This document shows, piece after piece, positions 45,507 to 57,139 of a stretch of DNA of 64,000 bases. This DNA comes from Dentipellis sp. KUC8613 (taxonomy: Eukaryota > Basidiomycota > Agaricomycetes > Russulales > Hericiaceae), in the NCBI GenBank assembly GCA_002286715.1, contig NSJX01000025.1, forward strand, positions 224,372 through 288,371, given 5' to 3'. A program made the translations under genes and the position numbers. Below the pieces are notes generated by a model. It was not told the DNA's origin and searched no databases. It saw only the letters and a program-made list of their open reading frames with translations. The first letter of the stretch is position 1; each line of letters opens with the position of its first letter.

Positions 45507-46022
45507 GTGCCTTCCGCCTCTACGGTCGCGGGTCTGCCACCCAGGTAATTCAGCTTTCTATAACCTTCTGAAGTTATACTCATTTACTGCAGGAAGGATC
45601 GCCTGTAGTAACGGACATGTTTCTCCAGACATGTGTATTTGCTTTGCATCGGGAATCGTATTTCGAGCATTCTGTCTGCCGCTAGCTCCAGAGATCTATA
45701 TCATCCTGCATTACTGAATTCAACAAAAGACTGTCTCCATTGAACACACTTGGCGAACTGTGTCGCCACTCCATGTTCGTGCACGCGTATTGAAATGGCC
45801 AGAAACCAGTCCCACCGGGAGGATGGCGTGTACATTCAAAGCTACTTATACAATTGGTGTGATAGAAAGATACACTGGTGTGAGTACAAAAGAATGTAGG
45901 TCTATGATACACCATGCTTCGGGGATGTCCCCGACATCCACGAGTAGCTCGTCTCACGAGTCTGTCCTTAGCAGTGTTCCAGTCGTGACGAGAGAATCAT
46001 AACAGGCCATGCGTCCCAGCGA
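45507..46022. other. Intergenic, convergent 3' ends
   Basis: About 515 nt with no coding signal between IF1 and the SUR7/PalI gene. Confidence 0.5.
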
Positions 46023-46995
46023 TCAGTATTTGCCTCTCCGGAAGCGCATCCAGAATCCGCCGGTCTTCTCAGTCTGCACACCCGCACGCGCGCGTGCGCG
46101 GCGCCTGCCGACGAAGACGGTGCAGCTCGAGAGGAGCAGAAGCAGCAGCGCCGCGAGGGACAGCCAGAAGCCTGGCGAGCAGAAGCAGGTGCAGAAGAAG
46201 CGTCCGGATGAGTCAGCGGGCAGATAGACTTGAGCGTATAGACGTGCAACATACCAGGACCGGCAGTGGTGTGCTCGATCGCGCCGCCGAGGTGCCCCAT
46301 TTCCGTGCGGATGCGGACGAAGAGCGCGATGTCGATGATGAACGCGAGGAAGGTGAGGAACGCGGCCAGGAGCGCCAGCACGATGGTCATGAGCATGAGC
46401 GTGAAGTGCTGTGACAGGGAGCACAGGAGCGCGAGGAATGTGAAGGCGGACGCTGCGGGGACGCGTCAGAGGGGCGTGTCGACATCGAGTCTGGACGTGA
46501 GATATGCTCACCGACAGGGTGGACGCCGAGCCCGCGAGTGTAGGAGGACCCGATGGTCACATTGCTCGCGCTCGTGGCATCGGGTGCTGTGTAGCTTATC
46601 TGAACAGAGTAGCCGTGGCCTTGAAGGAAAAGGTTAGGCTCAAATGTGAGCACTGGATGTCAAGTTGCTATATTTACCTGGGTCAACACAGGTGCGATCT
46701 GTAGAGTTCGCTCCATAAACGCAGTAGGACCTGCGGAACGTCACATATCAACGTCAGTTTCCTATGTGACTTCTCGAAGGACGCACCAGATTCCGAAGCG
46801 AAGCTGCTGAGCCTGTTCTTGTGAACCGCTGCTTATGGCGACCTGTGGCGCCGTGGCATTGTCGAATCGCACTCGGGCGATATCTAACGTGGTGAGGCTC
46901 GGCAGGGAAATCGAGACAATGAGGCTGAGAATGAAGGCGATCGAGAGGAAGACGATGCTAGGGATACAGAAGACGCGGGACGAAGGAGGTGCCAT
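46023..46995 (-). CDS. SUR7/PalI-family plasma membrane protein
   Basis: Exons 46995-46787, 46730-46678, 46619-46512, 46452-46255 and 46171-46023 give 238 residues. There are four predicted membrane helices: residues about 10-30 (FCIPSIVFLSIAFILSLIVS), then near 124-140, 145-168 (LLAAFLTFLAFIIDIALFV) and 190-209 (FWLSLAALLLLLLSSCTVFV). The long loop after helix 1 carries FGIWSYCVYGANSTDRTCVD, the cysteine pattern of the SUR7/PalI (Rim9) family. Such proteins organise plasma-membrane domains or assist ambient-pH sensing. The cytoplasmic tail is short and basic (RRRARARAGVQTEKTGGFW), shorter than in ascomycete PalI. Which branch it belongs to is not clear. Confidence 0.82.
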
Positions 46996-48161
46996 GATAG
47001 TGATGTTCGTAGATTAAAATTCTTCGTAATTTGCTGGGATCGCTGGCCTGCCGCGAGAGAGGTGGTGATAGAGAGGGAAAGAGAGGGTGGGCCATTGGAT
47101 ATCCATAAGTGTTGTTTATGAAGGCGCGAAGTTCCATTGAAGCCATTGTTGTTCGGGGTGGCGGTGCACAATAGCAAGGTCATTGATGAGTCAGCAGGTT
47201 ATGGTTGGACTCATCCAGCGAACAAAGAACAGCTGAGCATGCCGCAGCACAAATGCACTTAGGTCAGTTCTCGGTCACTCCGCGTCTTTTCCATGTTCTT
47301 AGCACCGCGGATTTCCCCTGTACAATACACACCAATAGATCGTTCCCATGTCACTAGCAGCACTTGCACCGTGGTCCGCCAATGCAGCTTGCAGGTCCCA
47401 CCTCGCTCGTTTTGCCTCCGGCGCCTCCTAGACTTGCAGCGCTCCGTGAAGGTGCAATTCTAACCAACATCTTCTAGAGCGTTTGGATTCTGGAAAGTCA
47501 TGCCAGTCACAACCCGCGGGCTTCTAGGCGCCACGCTCCCTCGCTCTGTGCAGACACTGCAACACGCCACATTTTCGTCCTGTTCATAGTTCTCGCAATA
47601 AGCTTGGGATTCCCATCGGGGCTAAATCCTGCTCTTTTTATCCGCAGATCGCAAACAGGATAAAGAACACGTTGGCCGATTTTGTCGATACGTAATCGCT
47701 GCATCCGGAAACCCTTGTCCTCGCCGGTGTTGCAAGTGTCGAATGCTCCTTTCCGCCTGGCAACATGCAATGCACCTGTGCACGTCTATCGCCGCCGCCT
47801 CACGTCCACCTCTCCTCACGCCGGTCTCGTCATGGTCATCCTTGTCTTCCGCCTGCGCTCTTTGCCGCCCATCCGCTGCGCTTCTGTCACAGCCCATTGG
47901 CATGCCTGCATGCTGGGCCACATATGCGGTATCTCGAGCCCCTCTGCTTGGCGGGTCCTGATCCATCGTCAGGGGGACGTTGCAGCTGCTATATACAGCC
48001 CAATGGAGAACGCCGTTTAGGTGATACACTGATGGGTCTTAGTCTCCGTCCCGCCAAAACCACCGACTCGTGCAGCCAGGCGCTATCGGCCTCTGTCCCC
48101 CCATCTCACCACCCCCGGGCTCTCCAACCCGCCAAGGCATCCCTCCAATCAATCCCCGAGG
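46996..48161. other. Divergent intergenic region
   Basis: About 1.2 kb between the start codons of the SUR7/PalI gene (-) and the F-box-like gene (+). Only short shadow frames; no motif seen. Confidence 0.45.
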
Positions 48162-50029
48162 ATGGACAGCGATCTCATGGTGTGTGCGCACGCACTACAG
48201 CTGTGATTCGGGCATCTTTTTAATGTTTTACGCAGGACGTCGAGGGCGCCGCTGATTCGCTCGCGCAGCTCCATTTCCAAACGGATGACGCGGTGATGAG
48301 CGATGCCGCCCCCTTGCGAGAAGATGAGATGTCGTCGGCCCCATCTGTCGCCATCCTCATCCAGCGCCTCCCGGCCGTCCCCATCCAGCGCATCCTCAGC
48401 CATCTGCCCGTGGTCGGCCGCCTCGCCCTCACATCCACGTGCCGCGCACTGTCCGCGCACCGACCGGCCGCCTTCACCAGCCTCACGCTCTCATTCCCCT
48501 CGCATTCGCGTCTCCTCGCCGCCGCGCACGAGCTCCTCGATGTCCTGCAGCACAACCCCGCGTACACCGCGGCCGTGCAGAAGCTAGCCGTGCACGGCCA
48601 GGAGCGCATGGACAACACCGCCGATGCCGCGTTCTATGCCGCGCACATGGCCGAGCTCGACGCGCGGCTGCTCGCGCTGCTCACGCACCTGCCGGGCATC
48701 GAGGGCATCGCGCTCGACTTCCAGTGCACGGGGTGCTACTTTCTGCTTCCGCACACGCTCTGGCACGTCCTCACGCTGCCGCGCCTGGGCGAGCTCGCGC
48801 TGCGCACGCTGCACCTGCCGCACTACGATGCGCTCGCGCCCGACGTGCGCCAATACGCGCCGCACGCGCTGCGCCGCATGTCGCTCGACTGCGTGTGCGG
48901 GAACTGGCTGAACTGCGTCCTCGGCAATCCTACGCAGCTGCGCTGGCTCTCGCTCCGTGTGTCGAAGCCCGACGACGTCTGCGGCCGCGTCGTGCACAGC
49001 CTCGCGCAAGCCGCGGTGCACCTCGAGACCCTCTCCGTGTGCGCCTGGCCCATGCACCTCACGAAGAATGTGGAGGGGTATAGCGGGCTCTTTGCCCACG
49101 GCTTTGTATGTCCCCTTGTTTCCTCTGCATCACGCCGCTGACTGCGCCCCATCCTCCCCGCTGTCTCCCCCCCCTCTGCACCAGGCCTCGGGCGTACTCT
49201 CCAACTTGCGCTCATTTTCACTCTCCGCCTTCCTCGCGCCGCCCACGCTCGAGGCGCTCTTCCGTGCGTTCGCAGCCTCCCGCGTCACGAGGATCCGCCT
49301 TGTCGTCAACTTCGGCGGCAGGTGGCTGGAGGACTTCTCCCCGCGACACATCGTCATGCTCGCGCAGTGTGTTCCCCACCTCGAAGAGCTCGTCCTCGAC
49401 CAGGACGATATGACCGAGGCCGCGCCGCTCCCCGGCTCCCTGGTACGTCCGCTCCCCTATTCTGGCATGCATGCATCAGCAGTCTGAATCGTGTTCTCGT
49501 GTATTTGTCTCGGTGTGCACAGGCCGACTGGGCCGCTGCGATACGGCACATCCCCAACCTGCGCGTGCTCGCGCTCGCGAGCATGTTCGTGCTGGACGTC
49601 TACGGGCCGTACCAAGACGTGGAGTCGGGGGGCGAGACGTCCGACGAGGATGGGTATGCGGACGGGGGCGGGGACGACGACGACGACGACGACGACGACG
49701 TGGACAGCGAGGGTGCGGGCAGCGAGGGCACCAGTGTGGGCAGCAGCGACCGGGCCCGGAGGAACTTCTGGCAGAACATCGTTGCGATCGCAGCCTGGGC
49801 CGACACGCTGCTGGACGAACACCTGCGCATCGTGCGCCCGTTCGAGGAGCTCTGGTTCCTCGGCGTGCGCGTCCCCGCGGGGTACCCGCCTGAGGACTCC
49901 GTGAGCGGCGGCGGGGTCGGGTTCCGGCAGCATGTCGACGAGGAGCAGGACGAGGACGGCGCGCGCCGGCGGCGCTTTATTATACGGCCTGCGGCGCGCA
50001 GCGGGTGGTGGTGGGAGAGCTGGGCGTAG
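48162..50029 (+). CDS. F-box-like protein with acidic tail
   Basis: Exons 48162-48179, 48236-49105, 49185-49442 and 49523-50029 give 550 residues. The first exon encodes only MDSDLM; it is proposed because the frame is open from the acceptor at 48235 to the ATG at 48296 and joins in phase 0. If it is wrong, translation starts at 48296. An F-box-like segment lies near residues 40-80 (IQRLPAVPIQRILSHLPVVG, LALTSTCRALSAH), followed by leucine-rich, LRR-like stretches (LGELALRTLHLPHYDALAPD, HLEELVLDQDD, IPNLRVLALASMFVLDV). An acidic tract with nine Asp in a row follows, then a C-terminus ending SGWWWESWA. It may be an SCF adaptor; the substrate is unknown. Confidence 0.72.
49673..49699. repeat. 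(GAC)9 microsatellite coding for Asp
   Basis: Nine perfect GAC units inside the F-box-like gene encode an uninterrupted Asp run in an already acidic region. Candidate length polymorphism. Confidence 0.9.
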
Positions 50030-50482
50030 GTGGTGGAGGGGCAGCGATGGGATGCGGGGGCGGTGGGCCCGCCGCGGCCGTTGGGCATCAGATAAGTACT
50101 AGTCACCGTCGCCCTCCCGTGCATGTGCCGATCGTGTCAGAACGGAACGTAATCCCCGAGCCCGCTCCCGTTCTCACCTCTTCTGTTGCTCCTGCATCTG
50201 CCTCTTTCGCACTAGACTTGGTTTCTTAGACTGCGGTCTCGACTCGCGCGCGCGCATGTGGCATGGTGGGGAATGGTATCATTGTCGTAATAATCCTATT
50301 GTTGTACAGTAAAGTATCTACAAACACGAGTAACGATAGTGTAAATATGGCGTATAATATACAGTGCGTGCGTCCGTATGCGTCCATCGCATCAAGAGCA
50401 TGAATCACAGAAGCGTAAGAACGATCAGACAGAGCAGTCCCATGGCCAGCCCAAGGAGCACGGGCGGCAGAAACGATTATGC
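50030..50482. other. Intergenic, convergent 3' ends
   Basis: About 450 nt, no coding signal, AT-rich around 50280-50370, which would suit polyadenylation of both flanking genes. Confidence 0.5.
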
Positions 50483-52993
50483 CTACGCCTCCACCTCAGA
50501 CCAGTCGTCCCGCTCGCTCTCCGGCTTCTCCCCATCGCTGCCATGGTACACCAGCACCGCGTCCTCCCCCTCGCTGTCCGCCGCGTCGTCTGGCTCCTCC
50601 CGTTGCGCCTTCGACGGGGCCGGGGGGAACGTGAACTGATCATGCGACAGCGACGACAGGTACTCTTCGGCACCGTCCGAAGCCACAGATCCAAGGGAGG
50701 GGGACGAGTCGGCTGCGTGCAATTTGCTTCCGGGCGAGGCATCCGTCGGCGCCGCGTCAGTGGAAATGCCCTCTGCCTCTACTTTTGCTTCCGTCGCGAC
50801 GTCGGCCCCGGTGACTTCCTCCTCGACCGGTGCGGGCTCAGCGACCTCAGCGACTTCTACGGGACTAGCGGCGACGTCCTCTTGCTCTTGGACCGGGTCG
50901 GTAGTGTTGGAAGGGGGCTCCTCGATGCTGGAAGAAGTATGGGGCTCGACTACCGGTGCGTCCTTGTCCTCTGTGGGTGTGGGCGTGGTGACTTCCTCCA
51001 GGGGGGCGGCCAAGTCTGTCGAAGCGGTGGAAGGGTCCTCAACGGCAGCCGAAGGGTGGGCAGAGCCCTCTTCGTCTACGACCTGCGACACCTCGGGCTC
51101 GACAACTGCAGCCTCCGGCTCGGGGGACTCGGCAGCATCGGATGGGACAAGGACATCGACAGCAGGAATAGAGTCGGTCGCGGTGGCCTCGCCGGTGGGT
51201 TCTTGGGTAGGAGCTGGCGCGGGGGCGCCAACGTCAGACTCGGTGATAGCGGAGGTGGTGACATCGTGTGACTCCGTGGTGGTGCTAGCCTCGACGGCAG
51301 GATCGTCGTGGTCGGCGGCAAGCTCGGCCTCAGGGACCTCCTCCTTATCTGCGGGTTGCTCGACGGCGGCGGGCTCCTCGACAGCCTGCTCCGCGGAGAC
51401 CGGCTCGTGGACCTCGACAGACACCGTCTCGCGGACCGGGCTCCTCGACGCCGCCCTCTCCTTCTTCAGCTCCCCGACCCTGCGGTCAACCTCTCCAAGA
51501 GCCCTCTCGACCTCCTTCACGACCTCCCTCCTGCGGCCCCGTACCTCCTCGTCCCCCTCGCTGTCCACGGCGTCCAGGCGCTCGAGCAGCGCATTCAGCG
51601 CGTGCTCGTACGCGCGGACGGGCGCATTTGTAGGCGTGTACGGCAGGGAGCTCGTCGAGTCCTCGTCGGAGCTGTCCTTGACCTCAGCAGCGGACTCGGA
51701 GAAGTCCAGCGTGGGCGGGAAGACGAAGCCGGCCTCGAGGGTCTGCAGCGAATTCTGGATATCCTTGATGGTGGCGATCGACGTCGTGGGGGACGCAGGC
51801 CGCTCGGTGCTCGCCGCTAGAGACGCACGGTGAGCACGGTATGCGGCTTGGAGTTCAGCGGCGGACGTACCAGCTACGGCTGGCCTGCGCGCCAGGTCGG
51901 CACCTTCAGCTTCAGCGGCCGCATGAGCGGAAGCAGATTCCGAGCTAGAAGCGTTCGCGGAAGTGGAGGTAGTCTGGGCATGTGTATGAGCGTCCGTGCC
52001 ATGAGGTAATCTACTATTGATGCTTACCTTCGACGAAGACGCCTGAGTGTGGTCCTTGGTGGGACTTGCCGGCGCGGGGTTCTCGAATCCAAAGAGGTGA
52101 GAGAGTAAGTTGCGAACGATCTCTTCCACCTCAGTGTCCTCCCCGGAATGAAGCCTATTCTCGAGCCTAGACTTCAACGGCGTGGAAGCACCGTCTCGTT
52201 CTGGGAAAGTCTCCTTTGCCTTCCCCTTTCCTTTGACGTCCGCCTTGGGCACAATAACCGGGGCGGGTTCTGATGGACGCTCAACTGCGACAGTCTGAGG
52301 ACACAAGGTCAGGACGAACCCTAGGATGAAGGGGTGCAACGGACATACATTATTGCCTTGCTGAGCTCCGTAAATGAACTCGAAGATGTCCTTGAGAGAG
52401 TTAGCCTGTTCCTTGCGATCAGTCCGCTGCGATGGCGCAGGAGCGGCGACAGGGGTCTTGCGCCCCCTGCTGAAAGCGAAGGGGGAGAGGGACTCCTCAG
52501 CTTGCTGGTCTTCCGTTGAAAGAGCTTCCAAGAAGAGCTGACGGCGCAAGACTTCGATCCTCTCGCGCCTGGCCCTCTCGGCCTCCCTCCGCATCTGAAT
52601 CTGCAGCTGCCTCTGCTCCTCCCTCCTGACCCTCTCCATCTCCGCCTGCAGTGCGAGTTGTCTCTGGCGCTTGACGCGCTCGACTTCGGCCTGGAGCAAC
52701 CTCTGCCTCTCCCTCCTCACGGCCTCCTCCTTCTGTCTCCTAGCAGCCTCCTCCCTGGCGCGGAGAACGTTCGCAGCGTACTCCGCCTCCGCGGCGCGCA
52801 CCTCGGCGAGAGCGCGGCGATAGCGCTCCTGGGATCGAATGACGTCGGCGGCGGGGAGGTCTAGAGCCATACCCATGCTCGAAAGGTCTTGACGGCAGCC
52901 CGACGAGACATGGGTGGAGGCTTGAGGGTAGAACGACTCGGGGGCTGTGGCGGGTGCGCCGAAGAGCTGCGACGGTGTGATGGTGTAGAGCAT
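50483..52993 (-). CDS. BAG-domain protein (putative Hsp70 co-chaperone)
   Basis: Exons 52993-52349, 52294-52028 and 51973-50483 give 800 residues. The N-terminal third is a long Arg/Glu coiled-coil (YRRALAEVRAAEAEYAANVL, then repeated REEARRQ-type heptads). The middle is Ser/Ala-rich. A BAG-like three-helix domain lies near residues 380-470: IKDIQNSLQTLEAGFVFPP, APVRAYEHALNALLERLDAV, then DEEVRGRRREVVKEVERALG. BAG domains bind the Hsp70 ATPase domain and promote nucleotide release. The remaining 330 or so residues are acidic, Val/Glu/Pro/Ala/Thr-rich and probably disordered. Both introns are exactly 54 nt, have GTATGT/GTAAGC donors and CAG acceptors, and contain no in-frame stop, so an unspliced reading frame of 836 codons also exists. 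Confidence 0.75.
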   Translation of the reverse strand: MLYTITPSQLFGAPATAPESFYPQASTHVSSGCRQDLSSMGMALDLPAADVIRSQERYRRALAEVRAAEAEYAANVLRAREEAARRQKEEAVRRERQRLLQAEVERVKRQRQLALQAEMERVRREEQRQLQIQMRREAERARRERIEVLRRQLFLEALSTEDQQAEESLSPFAFSRGRKTPVAAPAPSQRTDRKEQANSLKDIFEFIYGAQQGNNVCPLHPFILGFVLTLCPQTVAVERPSEPAPVIVPKADVKGKGKAKETFPERDGASTPLKSRLENRLHSGEDTEVEEIVRNLLSHLFGFENPAPASPTKDHTQASSSKVSINSRLPHGTDAHTHAQTTSTSANASSSESASAHAAAEAEGADLARRPAVAGTSAAELQAAYRAHRASLAASTERPASPTTSIATIKDIQNSLQTLEAGFVFPPTLDFSESAAEVKDSSDEDSTSSLPYTPTNAPVRAYEHALNALLERLDAVDSEGDEEVRGRRREVVKEVERALGEVDRRVGELKKERAASRSPVRETVSVEVHEPVSAEQAVEEPAAVEQPADKEEVPEAELAADHDDPAVEASTTTESHDVTTSAITESDVGAPAPAPTQEPTGEATATDSIPAVDVLVPSDAAESPEPEAAVVEPEVSQVVDEEGSAHPSAAVEDPSTASTDLAAPLEEVTTPTPTEDKDAPVVEPHTSSSIEEPPSNTTDPVQEQEDVAASPVEVAEVAEPAPVEEEVTGADVATEAKVEAEGISTDAAPTDASPGSKLHAADSSPSLGSVASDGAEEYLSSLSHDQFTFPPAPSKAQREEPDDAADSEGEDAVLVYHGSDGEKPESERDDWSEVEA

Positions 52994-53967
52994 GTCGGCA
53001 GGTAAGAGAACTGAGATATCCGTGGTGAAGTGTGTGTGTGGAATGTGAGTAGTTGTTACTCGTTAGAGTTTGGTGAAAGAGGGGGCGGGCGGGGCGGGAG
53101 CTTTTATAGAGGGACATTGCGAGCTCAGTCAGCGCAGTATCAGTCATAGACGAGACACGCGTCGCGCGCAGCGGGCGAGACGCGTCAATACACGAACGAG
53201 GCCGACGCGTCGCGAATCACGCAGAATTTCCTGGAACCTCTTCCTAGTCACGTGTGACTCGGCCGCTGCCGTTCTCTGAGGTTCCAGTCTGTTCTCCGCC
53301 TCGGGCTCCGACACGTCCTCGGCGACAAGTCGATGACTCCATGTCTTCAGAACATTCTCGTTGAACCGATTGAAGTCCATTGACTCCAGTACAGTATCAT
53401 CACTATACGGAAGCCATCCAATTCAGAAGCGTTCCCTAATCTAGAATGTTACACAAACTTTCTTTGCTTTTCGGGCGAAGTAGCAAGTCCCAAAGACTTG
53501 GTTGGGACTTGGGGTAAGCACTGTCCTGTCGTCTCTTTTCTTACCGCAGAACTACACAAACCGGTCAGAAAGTCGAAACGCCCCGTCTCTGGTCGCCCAA
53601 TGAGGTGCGATTCCGCTTCACGTATCTCGAGGCTTGAGCGTAGAAATTCACCGACGTCTAACATTCCACACCTTCGGATAGGAAATTCGAGAAGAGCTAG
53701 TTCAATGAATTTCGGACATCGTCATGAATTGCATACCGTTGCCTTCGCGTGAAACGCTATGTCCATGTCATGTCAGCATTAAAACGCCTTCGAGTTCACG
53801 AGCGTGGGTCTCACCCTTTGTCCGGTATAAGGCTATCAGTAAGTTACTAAACCATTCGCCTATATTTATCGACTCGGCATGTTCACTGTCTCCCATTCAG
53901 TCGCGATAGCGATAGCGGAACGCGTCCCCGCCAGGCGCCTTGACAAGACGTCGTCTTCCATGCAATG
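52994..53967. other. Intergenic, weak coding scraps
   Basis: About 970 nt. A minus-strand frame at 53449-53664 has mildly protein-like composition (DVGEFLRSSLEIREAESHLI) but no joinable context was found. Otherwise nothing. Confidence 0.35.
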
Positions 53968-54737
53968 TTATCTAACGCCCAGCCTGCGAGCACCGCCAGT
54001 CCCATCATCCGCCAGCGTCTCATCGACATTCTCGTGTGCTGTACCCCAGCGCTCTGCGATATCCATTCGTATCAAATACTCACCAGAGACGTTTGATCGG
54101 CTGACGATCAAGCTTCCGTGATGAATCCGACAACGATCCATCCTCTTCATTGCAAGTTGATCTTACCTCACACCGCAGCCGTATGGACAGTGAGCCTCGG
54201 CGAAGTCGACCATTAGTTGCAGAATCGGGTGTTTAAACAGTCCCTCAATCGAAGTCTGGTGGGTGGCCGTTTTTGATCTGTGACGAAACCCAACACACGT
54301 CTAACCACCTACACTATCTAGCTTGAGCAGTTCGAGCTTGCCATGTTCGTCTTTGCCGCACAGCCGCAGATTGAACTTTATCGTTCGGAAGGCGCGGTGT
54401 CAATTCGTTCTCAGCCTTTTCTGCATCTATATCCTCGGCGTCACATGCAGAGCTCGTTATCCGCTGCTGATCATATCAGCGTCTTTCTTTGGCATACTCA
54501 CCGCACTGGCCAGCATCTGATGATACGCACATTCAGAAAAATTAGCAGGCGTTGCAAGCTGTGCTTGAATGAAAACTTCCTGGGATTTCGTGGACAAAAA
54601 TAAGCGACCCAAGGCGAGATATAAGATCTGACAGGGTTTTCCGAGCCTTTGCAACGATCCCTTACCTCGAAATGTCCGTGTGTGGAGAACAGCATTTCCG
54701 CGTACGTCTTATTTTCAGTAGAGCCTTTGGCCCTCAT
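53968..54737 (-). CDS. Unrecognised small intron-rich gene
   Basis: I do not recognise this protein. Exons 54737-54666, 54627-54502, 54375-54313, 54255-54167 and 54100-53968 join in frame to 160 residues. The segments look coding in composition: NKTYAEMLFSTHGHFE, LYLALGRLFLSTKSQEVFI, CAYHQMLASA, FNLRLCGKDEHGKLELLKLD, LFKHPILQLMVDFAEAHCPY and EYLIRMDIAERWGTAHENVD. Four of five exon joins keep phase 0 and the total is a whole number of codons, which supports the model. The third intron acceptor (after GATAAAG) is weak and the ends could be wrong. It starts 108 nt from the start of the divergent membrane-protein gene. No signal peptide or membrane segment is seen. Confidence 0.45.
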
Positions 54738-54844
54738 TGACGATGTACATTAGCAAGAGATCTCAAGCCTATGGGTACGTGACGGCGCTTCTTCTCACAC
54801 GTAGCATTCGCTGGTGCTCAACAAGGACGACATAGGTAATCACA

Positions 54845-56393
54845 TTGTTTTATGGTCAGCGTCTTTCCGTTCTCGAAATCGACGTTTCTGAATGTCTGTC
54901 AGGCCTTTACGTAGCACTATTCGGCGGTTCAATCTACGTGCTGATTAATCGGCGGCGAAACACATATTTTTTGTGTACTTCGATTGCATTGTTCATGCTC
55001 ACCACGGCATACATGGCGACAAGTCTGGCGACAATCCTGGCAACGCCAATCGAAGTGTCGAACAGCTATTCCACGAGCACCGCAGTTCTATCATGCACTG
55101 CAGAGACGCCAGAAAGATTGAATGAAGTCGTGATCGGGAACCTTACCAGTGTAGTACAGTCTTCCCTGACGGCGTGCATGAAGTGAGTATACTATACTGT
55201 CATTTACGAAGATTGTTCTGACATTATCTTTCGAACTCGACTAGCCTCATTTCTGGCTCCGTACTGGTGCGTTGAGGCGCGTTCGGCATGTGACCATTGT
55301 TCATATAGATTACCAAGGTCTATCGTTGTATGGCATTATGGCCTCAAAGACGTGGGATTGCCGTTCCTTTGGGTTTCATGCTGCTGGCATCGACTGGTAT
55401 GTCCAAACTATCCGATATTGTGTTGCATGCATCGCCAACCTGTTTCACATATAGCACTCGGCTTTGCCTGTGTGTACCTCCAGGAACAAGAATACATCAT
55501 TAGAAAAGATGCCCCTCTGACCGAGACAGTGCCGCCGCCAAGATGGATTGAACTGGGGATTGATTACGACGACCTCCATAACGTTTCCAATGTCCTGAAT
55601 ACTATCGTGGACTCAGTCGCGACCGTCATCGTAGGTATGCATTGCTCAACAGGCGTCCTCAATATGGTTCATGAATGAAAACCTCACGCTTGACAATGCA
55701 GCGTCACGTATTTGGTATCTGGCGCGACAGCTGGAGAGTACGTTGGGGCAGAAAGCAGGGCTTCGGTATCGTGCCGCCGTATCTATGTTGTAAGTTCTTT
55801 GGCCATCGACATTGCCCGGTACTGATTTCTACAATAGCATTGAATCTGGTATCCTGATAATGATGTCGGAAGTGCTCACTACAGTCTTAGGGTTCGTCGC
55901 TCATACAGGGACTACCTTTGATGTTTTTGCGAGTCTCAATTCGCTTGTTTTACGACCTGCCGTACTGATTCTAGTCCCTGCAGGATCTCGTCTCTAGCAT
56001 AACTTTGATGCTGATTGTGAGTATATTTTCTATCGTTTTGATGCCTTCTCGTCTGATCATTTCCCTCGACAGGTGATTGCCCCGACCTTGATCATCGTGC
56101 GAGTAGGGATGCGCAAAGGGTTCGACAGTGTGGTGGAAACCACTCACGAACTTCATGCGTCCCGTGGTGCACAGGTCAGGTCTATCGAATTCGTCGAGCG
56201 CCGCACCGCGGATATGGCCACCAACATAATCAACTTCCCATCTCTCGGAGTCGTCCCCCAGAATAACGATCCAGAATCTGACGGCCAGTCACGTAGCATG
56301 TGTGGCCACAGCGGCCTTTCCGTCGCCTCGGGACAACGGGAATGCATAGAGGAGAAATCAGAGATGACAGAAGTCAAATTAGATGTTGTTTGA
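54845..56393 (+). CDS. Multi-pass fungal membrane protein, function unknown
   Basis: Exons 54845-55182, 55245-55266, 55309-55396, 55455-55634, 55702-55789, 55838-55946, 55984-56016 and 56073-56393 give 392 residues. Hydrophobic segments (SGLYVALFGGSIYVLI, CTSIALFMLTTAYMATSLAT, ITKVYRCMALWPQRRG followed by AVPLGFMLLAST, ILIMMSEVLTTVLGFVAH, LMLIVIAPTLIIVRVGM) suggest six or seven helices. The layout, with a YRC motif after the third helix and PTLIIVRVGMRKGFDSV before a polar cytoplasmic tail, is that of a large Agaricomycete family of uncharacterised membrane proteins. Intron 6 (55947-55983) would be only 37 nt, so that junction is doubtful. The start codon is also uncertain. No ligand or transport function can be assigned. 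Confidence 0.68.
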
Positions 56394-56430
56394 GGGCAGT
56401 GTGTACTAATTGTCTAGAAGCCGTGTCGGT

Positions 56431-57127
56431 TTATCCATCACAGTCTGACAGAATCCTCGCTCCCCACAAACCACGACACAAGTCATCGAAGTCGTCGCGG
56501 ACTTGATTGTTTCGGATGCGTTGCTCAAGCGCTAACTGGTCGTGCAGCTCGGGGTACGGTAGCATGGTATCGGACCGCTGACATGGCGTGACCAACGGTA
56601 AGTCGATTGCGCCCGACAAATTGAGACTGCCAAGCGGAGTGCTGCGTTCTCGAACCATCGGCACATAGCTATAGTCATGCCTCGCGATTGTGCAGGCACC
56701 ACTGCACGTTGTACTACCTCATCCGGTAGTCCCACTTTATTTAGACTGCATCCGCTTGCTTCTCTAAGTGCGTGGGCCAAGGCCGCGATGCCCTCCAAGT
56801 CAACGTCCACTTCCCTCTTGACGACCCTGTGTCCTGTGAGGTTTGTCTTTCTGCCCACTTTGACCGTTCATATGACGATCTTCGTCTATCCAGTTGTGAT
56901 AAAACCCACAGAGTCGAGGTAAACCAAGACCAGCGTGTATTCCGAGAATCGCTGACTCGATATCTTTGAAGGAATTCAGGTGAGACATCTGTTTGATATC
57001 GGCAAGGTCTGCTATTCACTGCTTTGACTAGTAGTATCTGGAGCGTTGACAGTGGCCAACCGGAAAGGCGATTGTCTGCCGAACCAGCATTGCCGTTCAC
57101 CCGAATATCCGTCGAAGTGTCGACCAT
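56431..57127 (-). CDS. Possible hypothetical gene, reading frame perhaps broken
   Basis: Minus-strand segments with protein-like composition can be joined partly. Exon 1 starts at 57127 (MVDTSTDIRVNGNAGSADNR). A second carries DVSPEFLQRYRVSDSRNTR, a third VVKREVDVDLEGIAALAHAL with DEVVQRAVVPAQSR. The terminal one reads YPELHDQLALEQRIRNNQVR and DDFDDLCRGLWGARILSDCD before the stop at 56431. I could not join the third and last pieces with a normal-length canonical intron; the best choice needs one of about 34 nt. It may therefore be frameshifted or use an unusual junction. No family was recognised. Its ATG lies 12 nt from the ATG of the plus-strand F-box gene. Confidence 0.35.
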
Positions 57128-57139
57128 CAAAGATTCAAA

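Noticed and set aside
50724..51833. Plus-strand frame of 369 codons, Ser/Thr/Ala rich
   Set aside because: Antisense to the acidic repeat part of the BAG-domain gene; codon-mirroring of Glu/Ala/Val repeats explains it.
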